A stretch of 29,329 bases of DNA from Clostridium sp. CAG:433 (GTDB lineage Bacteria > Bacillota_I > Bacilli_A > RF39 > UBA660). The DNA lies in contig FR893551.1 of the NCBI GenBank assembly GCA_000433675.1, forward strand, positions 1 through 29,329, written 5' to 3'. Below are positions 27,333 to 29,329 of this stretch, one piece after another. The notes under the pieces were generated by a model that was not told where the DNA came from, ran no database searches, and worked only from the letters and a program-made list of their open reading frames with translations. Made by a program: the position numbers and the translations under genes. How positions within the stretch are numbered: position 1 is the stretch's first letter; each line of letters opens with the position of its first letter.

Positions 27333-27725
27333 TCACCTTACTTCTTTTAACATTAAAATCCCATCTGAATCTTTATAATAATTTTTTCTGACTGCAATCT
27401 TCTTAAAACCTAATTTTTCATATAAATTAATTGCGTTTTTATTTAACATACTTACCTCAAGTGTAATGTTATCCACAGTATAATCATTAGTAATTTCATT
27501 AATAAGTTTAGATGCTATTCCTTTATTTCTATATTCTTTAAGTACAAAAATATCAACTATTTCACATTTTTCGTACATTACATTAAATAATAGAAATGCT
27601 ACTACCTTACCATTAATTACATATGAATATATTTTTAGAAAATCTGAATCTACAAATGAATAATTTTCTTGATACTCATTAAATATATCTTTTAAAGACG
27701 ATATATCTGCATTTTTATTTATCAT
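27333..27725 (-). CDS. rimI: RimI-like GNAT family N-acetyltransferase
   Basis: 130 residues, slightly shorter than RimI (~150). GNAT fold: the acetyl-CoA loop is IFVLKEYRNKGIASKLI (motif A, R/Q-x-x-G-x-A/G), followed by ITLEVSMLNKNAINLYEKLGFKKIAVRKNYYKDSDGILMLKE, which matches the LEVRxSNxxAxxLYxxxGFxxxxxRxxYYxxxxEDAxxM end of RimI. RimI acetylates the N-terminal Ala of ribosomal protein bS18, and its gene commonly lies between tsaB and tsaD in Bacillota. It overlaps tsaB by four bases (ATGA), and its stop lies inside the Shine-Dalgarno of tsaD. The assignment to RimI rests on this context plus the motif. Confidence 0.85.
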   Translation of the reverse strand: MINKNADISSLKDIFNEYQENYSFVDSDFLKIYSYVINGKVVAFLLFNVMYEKCEIVDIFVLKEYRNKGIASKLINEITNDYTVDNITLEVSMLNKNAINLYEKLGFKKIAVRKNYYKDSDGILMLKEVR

Positions 27726-28351
27726 AGTTTTGCTTCTGCTTCAATTTTCTTAATATAATTTGGTTTTAATAGATGTGGATTTACCTTTTCATTATTTACA
27801 TCAATATTTTTCATTATATTTAATGCATTTATACTTGCCTTTACTGTATCGTATTTTTCATATTCTTTATTTGATAATGAAATTAATAATATTTTACCAT
27901 CTAATTCTTCTAATTTTTTGTACATATATTCAGTGCTTGAATATGTATCATCCATTACTCTTTTTTTATCCTTATCAAAGATTGAAAAATATAAATTATC
28001 TTTCTTTTCTTCTATTATTGGGACATAAAAATCATATCCGTCATTATCATATATTAATTCTTCTAATGAAGAAATCATATATACAGGTATATTAAATGAA
28101 AAAGCATATGTTTTAGCAACTGCGATTGATATTCTTGTACCTGTAAATGAACCTGGTCCATTACCAACGATTATTTCATCTAATTCTTTAAAGTCTATGT
28201 TATTACTTTTAAATGCCTCATCTATTGTAGGTACTAAATAACTTGAATGATCATTTTTTGTATGCAATTCTTTATCAAAAATAATCTTATCATCTTTTAT
28301 TAAAGATACCTTTAAAAGGTCAGAACTTGTATCGAAAAAAAGACAGATCAT
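27722..28351 (-). CDS. tsaB: tRNA threonylcarbamoyladenosine biosynthesis protein TsaB
   Basis: 209 residues (family ~210-230). ASKHA-fold N-terminus ICLFFDTSSDLLKVSLI; conserved HSSYLVPTIDEAF and the diagnostic GNGPGSFTGTRISIAVAKTYAF (~64-85). Dimer partner and activator of TsaD in t6A formation. Overlaps tsaE and rimI by four bases each (ATGA), so the three are translationally coupled. The C-terminal half is more divergent than the N-terminal half, as usual in the family. Confidence 0.95.
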   Translation of the reverse strand: MICLFFDTSSDLLKVSLIKDDKIIFDKELHTKNDHSSYLVPTIDEAFKSNNIDFKELDEIIVGNGPGSFTGTRISIAVAKTYAFSFNIPVYMISSLEELIYDNDGYDFYVPIIEEKKDNLYFSIFDKDKKRVMDDTYSSTEYMYKKLEELDGKILLISLSNKEYEKYDTVKASINALNIMKNIDVNNEKVNPHLLKPNYIKKIEAEAKL

Positions 28352-28800
28352 AGAACTGCCTCACAAAGTTCTTCATATCTTTGACCATAAGGAATTATTT
28401 TTAATAATCTTTTATTTTCATCAATTGCGGTAAATTTAATTTCAAGTCTTTCTTCAGGTAAATATTTTTCAATCATATCTGCCCATTCAATTATTACAAC
28501 ACCATCTTTACCAAAATAATCTGGTAAACCAATTGATTCAACATCTTTTTCAAGTCTATATACATCCATATGATATAAAGGCATTTCACCACTATAATAT
28601 TCTTTTATTATATTATAAGATGGAGATGTAATTGTTTCATCTATTTCCATAGAAGCAGCAAAACCTTTTGTGAATAAAGTCTTACCTGTTCCTAAATCTC
28701 CTTCTAAACAAATAACCATACCTGAAAACTTTTCTGCTTCAAAATTTTCAGCAAGTTCAATTGTATCTCTTTCACTTCTTGAAGTATATTTATATTCCAT
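28348..28800 (-). CDS. tsaE: tRNA threonylcarbamoyladenosine biosynthesis ATPase TsaE
   Basis: 150 residues, normal length. Start ATG at 28800, four bases after GGGTGAT; a GTG three codons upstream is part of that Shine-Dalgarno. Walker A is in LEGDLGTGKTLFTKGFA (~34-50); the family motifs SPSYNIIKEY, LYHMDVYRLE and IIEWADMIEKYLP follow. It is the P-loop ATPase that supports TsaD-TsaB turnover in t6A synthesis. First gene of the operon, with a promoter about 20 bases upstream and the 5S rRNA gene beyond that. Confidence 0.96.
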   Translation of the reverse strand: MEYKYTSRSERDTIELAENFEAEKFSGMVICLEGDLGTGKTLFTKGFAASMEIDETITSPSYNIIKEYYSGEMPLYHMDVYRLEKDVESIGLPDYFGKDGVVIIEWADMIEKYLPEERLEIKFTAIDENKRLLKIIPYGQRYEELCEAVL

Positions 28801-28817
28801 TTTTATCACCCAATAAT

Positions 28818-28846
28818 ATTATACAAATAATAATAATCAAATACAA
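28818..28846 (-). promoter_or_regulatory. Promoter of the tsa operon
   Basis: TTGTAT (28841-28846), a 17-base spacer and TATAAT (28818-28823), directly upstream of tsaE and downstream of the 5S gene. Same -35 hexamer as the DUF1292 operon promoter. Confidence 0.7.
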
Positions 28847-28885
28847 TAAAAAATACAAAAGTTTACAAAAATCTAAAAAAAGAGC

Positions 28886-28894
28886 AAAAAAAAA
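28886..28894 (-). terminator. Probable rRNA operon terminator tract after 5S
   Basis: A run of nine T on the minus strand directly follows the 3' end of the 5S gene. The 5S terminal helix (TTAGTGACG/CGTCGCTAA) stands just before it and could act as the terminating stem. A second T7 run follows shortly after. Confidence 0.55.
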
Positions 28895-28998
28895 TTAGCG
28901 ACGTCCTATTTTTGCTAATTACTATTTTCGGCTCTGAAGTGCTTGACTTCTGTGTTCGGGATGGGAACAGGTATTTCCACTTCGATATCGTCACTAAT
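28895..28998 (-). rRNA. rrf: 5S ribosomal RNA
   Basis: Conserved core CCCATCCCGAACACAGAAGTCAAG, followed by CTTCAGAGCCGA and the closing AGGACGTCGCTAA; terminal helix TTAGTGACG/CGTCGCTAA. About 104 nt by this pairing, shorter than the ~116 nt of Bacillus; the missing bases are in the helix IV region, which is reduced to an A/T-rich stretch. Ends are set by the terminal helix and may be off by a few bases. Confidence 0.95.
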
Positions 28999-29005
28999 AA
29001 AATTT

Positions 29006-29046
29006 AGAGAAATTATTCTCTGAAAACATGATAATGTGGTTCCACA
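29006..29046 (-). other. 5S-23S spacer with two short hairpins
   Basis: The ~56-base spacer contains inverted repeats agagaa/ttctct (29006-29021) and tgtgg/ccaca (29035-29046). These look like rRNA processing stems. No tRNA is present between 5S and 23S. Confidence 0.5.
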
Positions 29047-29054
29047 AATTAGTT

Positions 29055-29329
<275 letters not shown>

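Noticed and set aside
26323..28800. Mycoplasma-type genetic code (TGA as Trp)
   Set aside because: TGA ends tsaE, tsaB and rimI at the expected places, and Trp residues in conserved motifs are encoded by TGG.
28999..29054. tRNA gene between 5S and 23S
   Set aside because: Only ~56 bases, with two short hairpins and no T-loop or acceptor pattern.

Overview
The window is a very AT-rich stretch in which every supported gene, including the rRNA genes, lies on the minus strand. The standard bacterial code is in use: Trp is TGG, and TGA ends tsaE, tsaB and rimI. The gene content (lipoteichoic-acid-synthase-like protein, YihY, DUF1292, PcrA/LigA, a Gram-positive 5S rRNA), the low GC and a shortened 5S rRNA point to a low-GC Bacillota. 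An uncultured gut Bacilli lineage close to Mollicutes/RF39 is my best inference, not a demonstrated assignment.

Layout, in transcription order (right to left). The end of an rRNA operon (23S 3' end at the right edge, then 5S and a T9 tract) is followed by a tRNA t6A-modification operon, tsaE-tsaB-rimI-tsaD, which ends with a lone prepilin-like gene and a strong terminator. Next is a NitT/TauT-type ABC importer (binding protein, ATPase, permease) and a small unknown membrane protein gene; the importer and the membrane protein gene each end in nearly the same terminator hairpin. Then comes a DNA-maintenance operon: pcrA, a sugar-nucleotidyltransferase gene, ligA, terminator. Two small cytoplasmic genes (DUF1292-like and a coiled-coil protein) have their own promoter. 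A second promoter drives a string of envelope genes: an anchored unknown, a two-sensor-domain GGDEF protein, and YihY. An LtaS-like enzyme and another anchored unknown follow from an internal promoter, and the group ends in a terminator.

The leftmost 10 kb is one giant surface-protein gene running off the left edge. Its first ~2,344 codons carry an N-terminal membrane segment, a small beta-sandwich domain, about 18 InlB-type B-repeats, Ig-like and beta-helix segments and a tandem pair of ~125-residue modules. It then meets a stop codon at 3058, but an adjacent frame stays open for another ~1,024 codons to the window edge. That second part encodes a Tyr-periodic helical stalk, an ALK/LTK-type glycine-rich domain and more beta-helix. 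An internal repeat of the protein aligns across the junction and places a -1 shift at an A5 run (3072-3076). The gene is therefore either interrupted by a one-base indel, switched by slippage, or mis-assembled at that point.

The most interesting items are this slip junction, the unusual domain combination of the giant protein, a GGDEF receptor with several degraded active-site positions inside an envelope gene cluster, a pilin-like gene without pilus machinery, and two near-identical terminators, one of which encodes the C-terminus of a protein. No complete novel defence or mobile system is visible.
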